64,000 bases of DNA, taken from assembly GCA_039000515.1 (NCBI GenBank), contig JBCFYV010000589.1:171557-235556 (forward strand), in the 5' to 3' direction. The notes below the pieces were generated by a model. It ran no database searches. It saw nothing but the letters and a program-made list of their open reading frames with translations, and was not told the DNA's origin. Numbering within the stretch: the stretch's first letter is position 1; every line of letters begins with the position of its first letter. Positions 47,151 to 57,299 of this stretch are shown here, in pieces. Made by a program: the position numbers and the translations under genes. The stretch comes from Timema cristinae. Its lineage: Eukaryota; Arthropoda; Insecta; Phasmatodea; Timematidae.

Positions 47151-48483
47151 AATTTAAATAATTGTGGTTTTTTAAGTAAGGGAAATTTAAAAAATATTAT
47201 TTATATGTATTATTTTTAAAATTTAAAAAAAAACCCAAAAAAATAAGCTGGTGGGAAATGAAAACTTCTTGGAAAACTAAAGGAAGTGGTATTACGTTTT
47301 AGTGTGGACCTTGGGGCGCCATTAAAAAATTATTTGAAACACTAATTTGCTTTGAACCGAAAACTTTTGGGGCCCCCTCTGTTTTAGACGAGAGTACGTT
47401 GGTTTAAAAATTAAAAAAAAAAAACTGCCTACAGATTTAAAACTCGTTAGTGTAATTTGAAATGAAAAACTAAAAAAATTATCATTGTGAAATCAGTTTT
47501 TTTTTATTTTGCCTAATCATTAAGGGTAAATTAATACTATATCTAAGAAAAATTAAAGAAATGCACAAGATATCCCTGAAAAAGATAAATTGATTCAAAG
47601 TTTGAACAAATGTTAAAAAAAGGGGGGTTAGGAAAGCCTCTCTCACCCTTTGGTCGACCGCTTTTTATTTACCTCAGCTGAACCAGGCCTAAACGACCAT
47701 GACTTTTGGCCAGTCACAACAAATTTAAAAAAAAACCAATGAAAACCGATTTTTTTCAAATTTTTTTAAAAATTCCCAAAGAAAAATCTCCTTCACTAAA
47801 CCCTTAATGTATCTGGTGCGCATCCACCCTTTTTCTTTTAATCAAAAAGCATTTCTGTTCCCATGTTCTAAATTATCATTTTGGGAAAACCAAAATAATA
47901 TAGAATAGCTCCTAACCAGTGCTTTCCAAAATTGTTTTTAACTTTTTAATAGTTGGGAAATTCCCAAAGAATAAATACATTTTTTTTAACCATTATTTCT
48001 TAAAATAGTACATTGAAGGGCTGGGAAAAAATTGTTTATGACTCAAAGCAATTTTTAAAAAAAAATTTTTCCCGTTACAAAATATCATTATTGCAGTGGA
48101 AGCAAAAAGAGTTCCCGTGAACGTTTTTTGGGTTTTAAATTTACTTTTTGTTTTGTTTTTTTTTTTAGTAAGGCTTAAACCCCGGTGAAGGGGGGGCCCT
48201 TATAGCTGGTTTAAAACTCCCCCCCCTTTTTAAAACTATGTGAATAAACAAAATGAAAAGTTCTTTAATTTTGGGGTTTTTTACCCTTTATAGTAAATTG
48301 GGTTTTTCTGACAAAATGAAAGTTATTAAAATACATTTTAAAATTTTAAAAAAGCCACAAATATTATTCTTTTAAAAATTTTTTTAAATATTTAGGTTAA
48401 AAAATAATTAACAAAGTTTGGTTTTTTAATCCATCACCAAAAAAATGTTTGTCCCTTTTAAAGGAATTTTAAAAGACATTAAA
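47151..48483. other. Noisy AT-rich intronic sequence
   Basis: No exon, RNA gene or repeat unit could be supported. Confidence 0.4.
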
Positions 48484-48783
48484 TTATTCACCAAGCAAAA
48501 AGAATATGGGAAAAAAAAAAAAAAAAAAATGCAAAGCTACTGGAATGGGCAACACTCCCGGTAACAAAGCACCGCGTCCTAAATTTGGAAATATAAAAAT
48601 CTCCGCGGCCTTCTGACAGTGCATTTCCCCATGCGACAGGGGTGCTCTGATGGGCCCTTTAGGGGTGTCACACTGGTCTTTTTTGGGCCCTTGATGGCAT
48701 ATTTTGAGTAGAAATCGGTAATTTTTGTCCTCTAAATGCCCCGGTTCTTGAATGCACGCAAAACTTTTTTTTACATTCCTCAA
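48484..48783 (-). other. Open frame running past the exon 2 donor
   Basis: The exon 2 frame stays open for about 100 more codons (FACIQEPGHLEDKNYRFLL, then KICHQGPKKDQCDT). If the GT at 48788 is not used this would be one long exon. The GTAAAT donor and phase fit to exon 3 favour an intron start, but a retained or alternative exon is possible. Confidence 0.3.
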
Positions 48784-48788
48784 TTTAC

Positions 48789-48834
48789 AGGCAGATATAC
48801 CAGATTCCAGGGAACTCCGAACATCTGAAACAAT
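48789..48834 (-). CDS. Exon 2 of unassigned minus-strand gene
   Basis: The acceptor ATCTCTACCCACAG is followed by 46 bases reading IVSDVRSSLESGISA plus one base, then the donor T|GTAAAT. It enters in phase 0, matching exon 1, and its single leftover base joins the two leading bases of exon 3 to make a Cys codon. The peptide continues the helical pattern of exon 1. Confidence 0.45.
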
Positions 48835-49139
48835 CTGTGGGTAGAGATAAAAAATAAGTAAAAATTTAAAAAATTTTCATGTAAAGTGCCTTTTTAAAAT
48901 TTGGAAAATAATAACATAAATTTTTTTTTTTTTTTTTTCCGTTCTAACGTTTAAAGGGCAATCTTTTTTTGGGTCTCACTTTAGAGCTTACCATACTTGA
49001 AAATAAAGAAAGACAAAATGAGTAAAAAACTAACTCCCCTTAATTATTAAATAGTTTTTTTTTGTATCAGAAACTGAACTTGATGGTTACACTGGGAAAT
49101 AATCCGAAAAATTTAATTCGATTTATTCAAAATTTAAAA

Positions 49140-49250
49140 AAAAAAAGACAGCTTGGATAAAAGGAAATTTAACCCGAGACCTTTGGCTTTGTGCCCCAAT
49201 ACTCAAATTTTTGAGCCTCATGGCTCTTGTCCATAACAGGTTTATTTTAC
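49140..49250 (-). mobile_element. tRNA-like SINE, family 3, copy 2 (diverged)
   Basis: The minus strand has AGCCATGAGGCTCAAAAATT, an anticodon-like spacer GGGGCACAAAGCC and AAAGGTCTCGGGTTAAATTTCC, parallel to copy 1 (AGAGGTCTCAGGTTTGATCC). Confidence 0.45.
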
Positions 49251-49317
49251 AAATACCATATATAACTCGATAAAACCCCAACAAATGGTGAAAGAAAAAC
49301 TCCCAAAAAAACGAAAT

Positions 49318-49400
49318 GAGCCAGGGTGGCTCAATAATAGAGCATTAACCCTGCAGATTTCCCAAAAGGGGGGGGTTTAAATTTTTGTGTCAAGGTTTTT
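49318..49400 (+). mobile_element. tRNA-like head, + strand
   Basis: AGCCAGGGTGGCTCAATAAT followed by AGAGCATTAACCCTGC is a plausible tRNA 5' half with A box. The T-arm part is blurred by an A and G run and GGGTTTAAATTTTTGTG. A SINE head is more likely than a tRNA gene. Confidence 0.45.
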
Positions 49401-50244
49401 CAATTTATAGAGTAAGCTTTAAATTTTAAAAACGCAATCAAAAGCAATGTCAATACTGATAAATTAAAAACCTTAAAATTTTTATGGTGTGCAGATACCA
49501 CCTTTTTTTTTAGTTTGCATTCTCCAACAGCAAAAAAATCATGGTTTCTTTTTAAACCTTTATTTTCTAAACCTAGAACCAGTAACCCCTTCAAAAACTG
49601 AAAAAAATTTGAAACATCCCTTTAACTCTCCATTCCCTTTTTAGAAAAAAAATTTTTTTTTTTTTCAAACAATCCAAATTCTTTGGGTTCGTTTTACTTT
49701 TTTAAAACTTTTTTTAAGCATCATCACAAACACACTATCATAATATCCCCAAAAAACATCTCTACCTTGTTTGGAAAGGGTGTTTACAAACAAGCTCTCC
49801 GCCAATGTTTCCCCTTTCCCCGGGAAAAGGGGGGGACACAGAACATGGCTCTACTTAGCACCTTCTTGTTCCCACATAAACTTTGGAAAATTAAAGAATT
49901 TGCCCCTTTGGGTTCACTCGTTGAGTACGGCCCGCTTAAATGGTCTCTCATAATATACCACTGTAACTTTATGTTAAGTAAATAATAATCAACCCTTATG
50001 CAACAAAACATTAAGTGGATTGTGAGCGAGCCGTCGAGTAATGCACTGAGAAATTTTTAGCATTGAGAGACTGTATGTGAACACTGGCACATTTTAATAG
50101 AAACCCAAAAATTCCTTTTTCAGGTGTCTTTTTTTTAATTTCAAATGATAGCTATTTGTTGTTTTTTTTCCTTTTGCTTGCTTTTTTCCCCAAAGGTTCC
50201 CCCCCTAAATCGTTGGTCAAAAGAAAAAACATAACAATGTCCTG
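49401..50244. other. Intronic sequence without a supported exon
   Basis: Overlapping frames on both strands at 49.7-50.0 kb cancel each other out and no splice border fits the neighbouring phases. Confidence 0.4.
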
Positions 50245-50820
50245 CTAACTTCTCATTGGGGTGTTCTTTCTCACTAACTTCAACACATCTGAAATACACC
50301 ACTTTAAATTTAACACTTATCTAGCCTAGAAGAAAAACCCTTGAACTCCTCACTTAGCTTCAACACATTTTGAAATACACCACATTAAAAAACCACATTA
50401 TCTACCAAAAAAAAGAACCATGAACTCCTCATTAAAGCTTCAACACATCTGAAATAACCACATTGAATAACACTTATCTAGCCTAGAAGTGAACCAGAAC
50501 TCCTCATTTTTCTTCAACACATCGAAATATCCCCAAAATTGCAATAACACTTATCTAGCCAAAAAGTGAACCATGAACTCCTCACTTAGCTTCAACACAT
50601 CTGAAATACACCACATTGCAATAACATTTATCTAGCCTAGAAGGAACCATGAACTCCTCACTTAGTTCAACACATTTTAAAAAATACCTTTTTGCAAAAA
50701 CCCCATTTAAATCTACCCCTAGAAGTGAACCATGAACTCCTCACTTAGTTTTCAACAAAAACCCGAAAAAAACCACATTGCAAAAACCCCCATTTATCTA
50801 CCCTAAAAGTGAACCATGAT
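50245..50820. repeat. Minisatellite, unit about 78 bp, seven copies
   Basis: The unit is (C)TTCAACACATCTGAAATAC, ACCACATTGCAATAACACTT, ATCTAGCCTAGAAGTGAACC, ATGAACTCCTCACTTAG. CTTCAACA or its variants start at about 50278, 50358, 50438, 50512, 50590, 50665 and 50750, giving spacings of 74-84 bases. Central copies are cleanest and outer ones are diverged or run-damaged. It lies in intron 1 of the gene model. Confidence 0.85.
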
Positions 50821-52099
50821 GCCTTAGGTTTGAGCCTCTAAAAATAAAAATTTTAAGCTCATTTACCCTTAAGAGGGATAGATAAAACCCTTTGGGGAAA
50901 AAACAAACTTGGAAAAAAAGAAGCTTCTAAAGCTATTCAATATTCAAAAATTTTCCGGGTTTATATAAATTCCAAATATCTTATAGATTCATCTAATTTT
51001 AAAAAAATAAACCCGGCTAGGACCATACCAAATGGCTTCTAAAAGGCTGTAATTTTCAAAAAAATCTCCAAGTAAGTACCATTTCCCAAAAATTCTACAG
51101 CAACCAACAAAAAAAAATCGGGGGAAAGTACTTTAAATGCTTTTTTGAGGGAATTTAAATTTTAAAAAGGCTTTTGTACAAGTATTTCACAATCATTTAA
51201 AATTTCTCTTTATACCCCTTTAATCTGGGGGAAGCCCCCCCCAAATACTTTTAATGTATCACTTTTTCCCCATAACATTTCCCCCCGGAGAGGGTTTTTT
51301 GGGTTCCAACCCCCCAAAATTTTTAAAAAGGAACAAAGTCCCAAAATAATAGCTTCATACTTGCTCTAAGTGAAAGGGCCCAAATTTCATTGTCAAAATA
51401 TCTGCCTTAGTCACCACAAAAAAAAAAAAATTTAAAAAAAATCTTTGAGTCCGGGTTTTTTAGTCCCCAAAAATTTTTTCGCCACCAAGGGGTTTTAAAA
51501 GGGTTTTGCCTCCTAAACCTTTCCCCATCCTCCAAAAAATTTTAAACCCGGCCAAAACTTTGATTTTTCCCCCCCCCCCCCCCCCCCCTCCATCACTTTC
51601 CCCCCAAAAAACTTTTTGGGGGCGCCATTTTTTTTGGGGCTAGCTCTGTTTAAAATTTAAAAAAACTTTTCCCTTTCCTTTTCCCCTTTAAACATCTCAC
51701 ACTTCAAACCCTTTTCATTAAACCCTTTCCCCAAAAACAATCACATATAAAATAAGGTAGTGTGAAGAATGTTTTTTTAAAAAAAGAAGACTAATTTTTT
51801 TTGTTTTCTATCAAAGCCTAGCATAACTTACATGCCCGTTTTGGGTTACTTCTGGGGTTTACTCACATTGTATGAAATGAAAATATTGCTTGAAACTCCC
51901 AAAATTTTCAGCCCAAAAATTTAAACACAAGATTTTTTTAGCTCCCTTTTTGTGGTTTTTGAGTCTTTTTTTAAAAACAACCTCAATACAGCCAACTTTG
52001 ATTCAAAAACCTTTTATCGCCCAGACAATGACAAGAACAAGTTTTTGGGTGAATTTTTTCCTTTGTTTTCCCAAATTTGTAGCAATAAAAACACAATAG
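50821..52099. other. Noisy intronic sequence with a poly-C run
   Basis: A run of 20 C occupies 51569-51588. No exon or RNA is supported. Confidence 0.4.
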
Positions 52100-52370
52100 A
52101 GAAAGAATAATTCAATCCAACCGCTTTTGGGGGCTGCAAAGGGCGAAGACCTATTCTTGCAAAAGACTAGACGCCAATTTCTGGGGGATAAAGGTTCGAA
52201 TCCAGTTAGGTGTACTGAGGTTATTTTTCCCCAAAAAAGCTTTTCCGCTTTTCCATGAAAATGAGGGTACACTTCCTCTAAATATAACCTGCATAGTTCA
52301 TAAAATCATTAGCTTAATTAGTACTAAGCATAACCCAAAAAGGGGAGTAAATGCAATTTTAAAAAAAAAA
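52100..52370 (+). mobile_element. tRNA-like SINE, family 4, copy 1
   Basis: The head has GACCTATTCTTGC, a spacer and AAAGGTTCGAATCCAGTTAG (B box). Next come TGTACTGAGGTTATTTTTCC and CTTTTCCGCTTTTCC. The end, AAGCATAACCC then GGGGAGTAAATGC, parallels the tail of copy 2 and of SINE1. Confidence 0.55.
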
Positions 52371-53499
52371 CTAATAAAATCTAAACAACAGAGTGTTGGG
52401 CCCTGATTTTTACCCCCAAGTACCCAAGGGATGTTAACTCACCCTACCTTAAACAAAACACTGGGGAAAACCTTTCTTAACCTTTTTGAGGGGCCTCATG
52501 TCACTCCTCACGAACTACCCCCCCCGGGCGGCCAACTAAATACCTTTCAAAAATTTAGAGGAACACCGTCATATCCCAACGTCCTGGGGGGAAAAACGTT
52601 GATCAGCACAATGGGGACAGCCTAAAGGGGGAAATTAAGAAAAATGGTAAAAAAAAAAAATACCCTTAAAGGGGGATATTTTTGGGATGAGACCCCAAGA
52701 GAAAAGAGCCCAGAATTATCTCTCGTTTTGATCCAAGTCTACCGAAGTCGAGATGAAAACCTTCATCCTGCCCCTGGGCTTCCTGCGTCTGGGTACTCCA
52801 CCCGGGTCATACAGCGTGAACTAGGAAATTAAATATTTATTTAAAATTTGACAGAAAATTGATTAGATGTTTTAATTAAGTTAATTACATATTGCGATTT
52901 TTGGCAACATATAACACACTTTTAATATTGTAAATTAAATGTTAATTAATTAATTGTTAAAAACTCGCAGAAAAGGGCAAAAAGAAATTTATTAGCTATC
53001 AAAAGAACAAATATCACAAATAATATTAGTTAAAATATTTTTAAAAAACCCTTTCGGGTAGCAAATTTCAAAAATTAAATTGGGGCACATGGAATAAACA
53101 TAAAAATTTCCTTTATTTTGGGGTTTGTTTAGTGACATGGAAGTTTCCCAAACCCAAAAAGAACAGATTTTCTTTTTTTAAAATTTTTTTTTTGTTCTTC
53201 CTCCCTGCAAATTTGAGAACATTTTAAAAAATATTCAAAACCTTCCTCATCTGTACCCTCATTGTAATTAAATATAGATAGCTTATTTGTGTAGTAAAAT
53301 ATGGTATTAAAAAAAAGTGTCTAACTTAATCTAATTTATGCTAGAAGAGCGATAAGGGGCCTTTGGGGAGAACACCCACAATCTCGCCTAAGAGAAAAAG
53401 AGGAACACATGCACAATGTTTCCCCCTCTACCAAGAAACCTCTAGATGAAGTCTAGCTTGCATCCATGGGTTTTTAAAAACTATTTTTAACCCCCCCTT
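52371..53499. other. Intronic sequence with isolated splice-like signals
   Basis: On the minus strand an excellent acceptor (CCTCTTTTTCTCTTAG, near 53395) and a GTGAGT donor (near 52441) are present, but the sequences between have stops in all frames and do not keep the exon 1 to exon 2 phase cleanly. A + strand frame at 52644-52832 is unassigned. Confidence 0.3.
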
Positions 53500-53775
53500 T
53501 TTTTGGGCCCCATGGGCCCAACGGGGTTACTCTCGCAATAGACTGATTTGCCATCAAAAGAGGAGATTGAAGTTTTTAATCTCGGGCAGGTGTCTAAGGT
53601 GGTTTTTTCCCCAAAAAGGTTTTTTCACTTTTCCCCCCCACAAAAATTTTTGGGGCCCCCCTTCCTATAAAAATTAAACCCTTCCCAACCCTTTAAAAAA
53701 ACCCTCAATGAAATTTAAATACATAAGCATAAAATCCGAACGGGGAATAAGACGCGGTGCTAAAAAAATAATCTA
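53500..53775 (+). mobile_element. tRNA-like SINE, family 4, copy 2, with SINE1-type tail
   Basis: It shares with copy 1 the block GTGTCTAAGGTGGTTTTTTC followed by a T/C-rich stretch, and a CATAAGCATAAAATCC block. It ends GGGGAATAAGACGCGGTGCT and AAT units, which is the SINE1 tail (GTAGTAAGACGCGGTGCT). The head is damaged. Confidence 0.55.
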
Positions 53776-55006
53776 TTTTTTTATTACAAAGGAAAAACAT
53801 CCTAACTTTTCCCCTTTGAATGTGTCATGGCGAAAAAGAAAATAATCACGTTGGTGGGTCCCCTTTTCTTGAATCATTAAAATTTGTAAACTTTTTAGAG
53901 TAAATCCTTTTTAAGTAAATATAAAAGATTTAAATTGATTTTGTAGAACTCAAAAAAACTAATTTCGAAAAGAAATTACCATATCTAAAATCATCGCTTT
54001 TTTCCCCTTTTAAAAGTCAGAAAATTAAAAAAAATTTTTGGGGAAATTACTTGATGTATAAATTCTCATTTTTTTAAAAAACATGAAACAGTTTTTTAAC
54101 TTTAAGTTTTTAGTTTTTTTTTTCAAATTCTAGCCCGCCAAATTTTTTTTTTTTTGTATTTCTTAACATAAAAATGGTATATCAATAAAAATTTTAAAAA
54201 AGTAGTGTACCGTAGTTTTTTAAAGTGATCATAAATATAAATGTATAAGTGTATGAATAAATTATGAAAGAGCTCAAATAAATTTTTTTTAAAGACCCCA
54301 ACATCTTCCCAGGGCCCTTTTAATAAAAACGTGAGGCCCGGGGGGAAAAAAAACCCCCCCCCCCATTTTTAAAGCCCGTTTTTCATTTTAGCATTGAGCC
54401 ATGTAATAAATTGATAAGTACGGTACTTGATATTTAGGAAAATTTAAAAATTTATCATATTTTATGGGAAAATTTTATTAAACCCCTTAAATTTTAAATT
54501 TTTTGTTCTTTATTAGATGTAAAAAATTAATCAAATTAAGTTAACAAAAGTAAATTCCTAACTTCACCATTGCACTGTTGGTTGTCTGTTTGACCCAAAA
54601 GCGGTAAAAAAAAATGGGGGGCATTCAGTGTACTACAGCTCATTACTCGAAAACATATATCTTTAAAATACATAAAGTTAGGGGTTTTAGGAATATGGGA
54701 ATAGAAAAAAAAACCCCATCACTAAGGGGAAAACTTATTGCTTTAATTATCGTACACGTTTTTAAAAAAAAAATTTAGAATATAAAATTAATTGATTTTT
54801 TAAAAATTTCCCGGGGGGGATGTGGGCCCCCCCAATATAGACCTGGGGGAATTTCACCCTCAGGACACGACCCTGTACCTTCCCTATCACTTACATTGCA
54901 TTACTTTAAAAATTATTTCCACAATATTTTTCATTCATCCAATTTTTTTAAGGTTTTTTAAAAATCCAAAATCAAAGGTTTTAAAAAGGGTCAGGGTACA
55001 ACCAAT
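53776..55006. other. AT-rich intronic sequence
   Basis: No supported exon, RNA gene or repeat. A poly-C/G block at 54.33-54.36 kb is run-type noise. Confidence 0.4.
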
Positions 55007-55097
55007 GGCATCAAAAAGATAGTGAAAAATTTTTGATTCGTCCCAACACCCCCTTTTAAAAAAATACCCAAATTACATAATTTCTTTTTTTTAGAAC

Positions 55098-55196
55098 CTT
55101 GAGCACTTTCATTATTTCTTCCTTTTTGGCTCCTCGTGCTGCATTCAAGAGCCTGATAAATGCTGCAGCAGAACAGTAAATTCCTAAGTTTTTCAT
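55098..55196 (-). CDS. Exon 1 (coding part) of unassigned minus-strand gene, with start codon
   Basis: An ATG at 55196-55194 opens a 33-codon frame: MKNLGIYCSAAAFIRLLNAA then RGAKKEEIMKVLK, ending exactly at a GT (AAG|GTTCTA). An in-frame TGA lies two codons upstream, so this ATG is the true start if the frame is real. The -3 base is G. An acceptor-like TTTTTAAAAATTTTATGCAG ends at 55237, so a separate 5' non-coding exon is possible. The donor is weak beyond GT. The peptide is basic and amphipathic with few acidic residues before position 26, which could suit a mitochondrial presequence or a membrane-contacting helix, though this is speculative. Exit phase 0 matches exon 2. Joined exons 1-5 give 486 bases, 161 residues plus stop. 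Confidence 0.45.
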
Positions 55197-56806
55197 TTCT
55201 CAGGTGTTCGGGGTTTTTCCCTTCCCATTTCACCAACTGCATAAAATTTTTAAAAAAAGGTAAAAATTATATGTTAAAAGAACTTTTAGCAAAAAAAAAA
55301 AAAAAACCCTAGCCATAATTTTAATTTTAAAATTTCATTTTAAAAAAAAGCAAAAAATTACCAGAGTTTAAAAATTCAAAAAAAATAAAATGTCCAAAGA
55401 ATAAATAAAAAGATTTAAAAAAAGGGGGAAAAATTTAATTCCTTTATCTTTAAAAAATTTTTTAAAAATCCCCAATAGAAAAAAGAATAAAAATAAAAAA
55501 CTCAATTATTTATTGTAATGAATAATTGATATAGAAATTTTGGGGAAAATTTTCCTTTGGGTTAAAGAAGAACAGCCCAATTAAATGTAATCCATCAAAA
55601 ATCTCTATTTTTAACCACAAATATCGACCCCAATTTTAAAATGTTAAAAATAATGGCAAACACTTTCCTCTAACAATCAAACGATTTTTTAAATTTTTAA
55701 TTTACTTGCCCACAAAGTTTCCTAGGGCCCCCTCACAAGGGTCAATCACCCGTTTCAGGTTTTAACCACGCAACCGCACAGCCCACTATCAACAAAAATT
55801 GAAAAAACTATTTTAAATTTTTAATTTTTGCATGATTGGTTTTTTTAAAAAAAGGTAGTAAAATATAATCCCAAAGGGTGACAACCTATTTTAAACGTTT
55901 TCAATCACTGCGCAGAACCCCAGTTAATAAATAATGGGTAGACTAGAAATGTTTTTTTTTTTCCCTTTTAACATAAATTTTTTAAACACAAAAAGTTTTT
56001 TGTCCAATTAAAGAAAATCCTTTTTTTATACTACTACTAGGTTTTCTAGCAAGAAAAGGGGGCTGCAGGGGGAAAGGGGAAGGGATAAAATACCTGTTGA
56101 TAAAGATGGCAATAACAGATAAAGGAAAAAAGTGGGGGTGTTTACAAGTTCCCTTGTACAGCAGAATAAAAGGATATGTTTGAGGAAAAATTTGGGGAAA
56201 GGAAAAATAAAGAAAAGAGTGGCAGAAAGTAATGGGGGTTTTAAACCCACAAAAATGGGAAAAAAGGGAAAAAGAAAGTAGGGCTCAAGGACTTTATTAG
56301 AAAATGACAAATGTATGGGAAGAAATTTTGGGGAAGTGAGAAGGATTTTTGGAGTTATGCCCAAGAATAAAATGAAAGTGGCAAACAGCTTGGATGAGAA
56401 GGAAAGAGAAAGCCATAAAATCAATATATACAAAATTGGGATGTGGGAGTAAAAAATTGGTGATAAAAATACTTCCTCATGGGCGAAAAAAAAAAAAGGG
56501 CAGAATGTAAAAATCCCCGTAATATCAAGGTGTCCCCTTTGAGAGTGACCAGAAACTGCGGTGACCCGACATAAAGGAATTGTAAAACAAAAAGAATTTT
56601 AAAGGGGGGGAGCAGTGGGGTCCCATTAGATGGAAGCAAGGAAAGAAACATTTTCCTGAAATTTAAAAAAGGAAATAAAGAAAATAAGGGGGAAAATAAA
56701 GTTAAAAAAAATTTTTTATATTAGAAAAAATCTCTAACAATTATAGTGTAAAAAATAGTTAAAAAGGGGGGAGCTCTTATTTCTTTTTTGCAAGCATTCT
56801 TTCTTT

Positions 56807-56837
56807 AGAAAGACCGGCCAGCCCGAAAGGTCTTTCT
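56807..56837. other. Perfect 9-bp hairpin
   Basis: AGAAAGACC (56807-56815) and GGTCTTTCT (56829-56837) enclose a 13-base loop. There is no T tract or gene end to make it a terminator. It may mark a repeat or RNA-like element. Confidence 0.5.
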
Positions 56838-56961
56838 ATTTATTACTTCAATTGTTTTTTCCGGGTAAAGTCCCCAACACAATTTTGGAAAGGGGGAAAC
56901 AGCATAAAGTATGGAATAAAACAATAATTTAAAAGATTGAGTAAAAATTTTAAGATCCCCA

Positions 56962-56964
<3 letters not shown>

Positions 56965-57004
<40 letters not shown>
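56965..57004 (+). repeat. Poly-A run of 40 bases
   Basis: Uninterrupted A40. It could be the tail of a retroposed sequence inserted in + orientation, or an inflated run. No element upstream was identified. Confidence 0.6.
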
Positions 57005-57008
<4 letters not shown>

Positions 57009-57299
57009 TTATTCCATAATATTCTGTGCCCCCCCCCCCTTCCTTTCTTCCTCAAAAATATTTTTAAATATAAAAAAAAAGGGAAAGGGGCCAAATGTGA
57101 GCTTTTAAATTAAAAAAAAGGTCCATCAGACCCCCTTTATTTTTTGCCTCATTTCTTCCCCCTTTTTTTTAAAAAATTTACCAAACACCAATTTGGGGTT
57201 TTTGGCTTGGGGAATGAAGAAAACAAGCTCTATTTAAGAAAAATAAGAAGGTCAATGCCCAAGGATTAGATCAAAAATTAGAGATGGAAAAGAAAAAGG

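Larger units (their letters stand above)
55237..57299. other. Stretch upstream of the gene; purine-rich from 56.0 kb
   Basis: A tRNA-like phrase on the minus strand near 55720-55790 is too damaged to classify. From 56.04 kb the + strand becomes A/G-rich, as in the LINE segment downstream, and may be the 5' part of that element, but no endonuclease motif could be read. Phe/Leu-rich minus-strand frames are the antisense of this purine bias. Confidence 0.35.

Noticed and set aside
52430..53400. Additional exons between exon 1 and exon 2 (acceptor near 53395, donor near 52441)
   Set aside because: Sequence between the signals has stops in all frames, and adding them breaks the simple phase match between exons 1 and 2.
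56026..56433. 135-codon hydrophobic minus-strand frame that resembles a membrane protein
   Set aside because: It is the antisense of an A/G-rich strand that reads as LINE-type sequence further on. Phe/Leu/Ser/Pro richness is explained by the purine bias.
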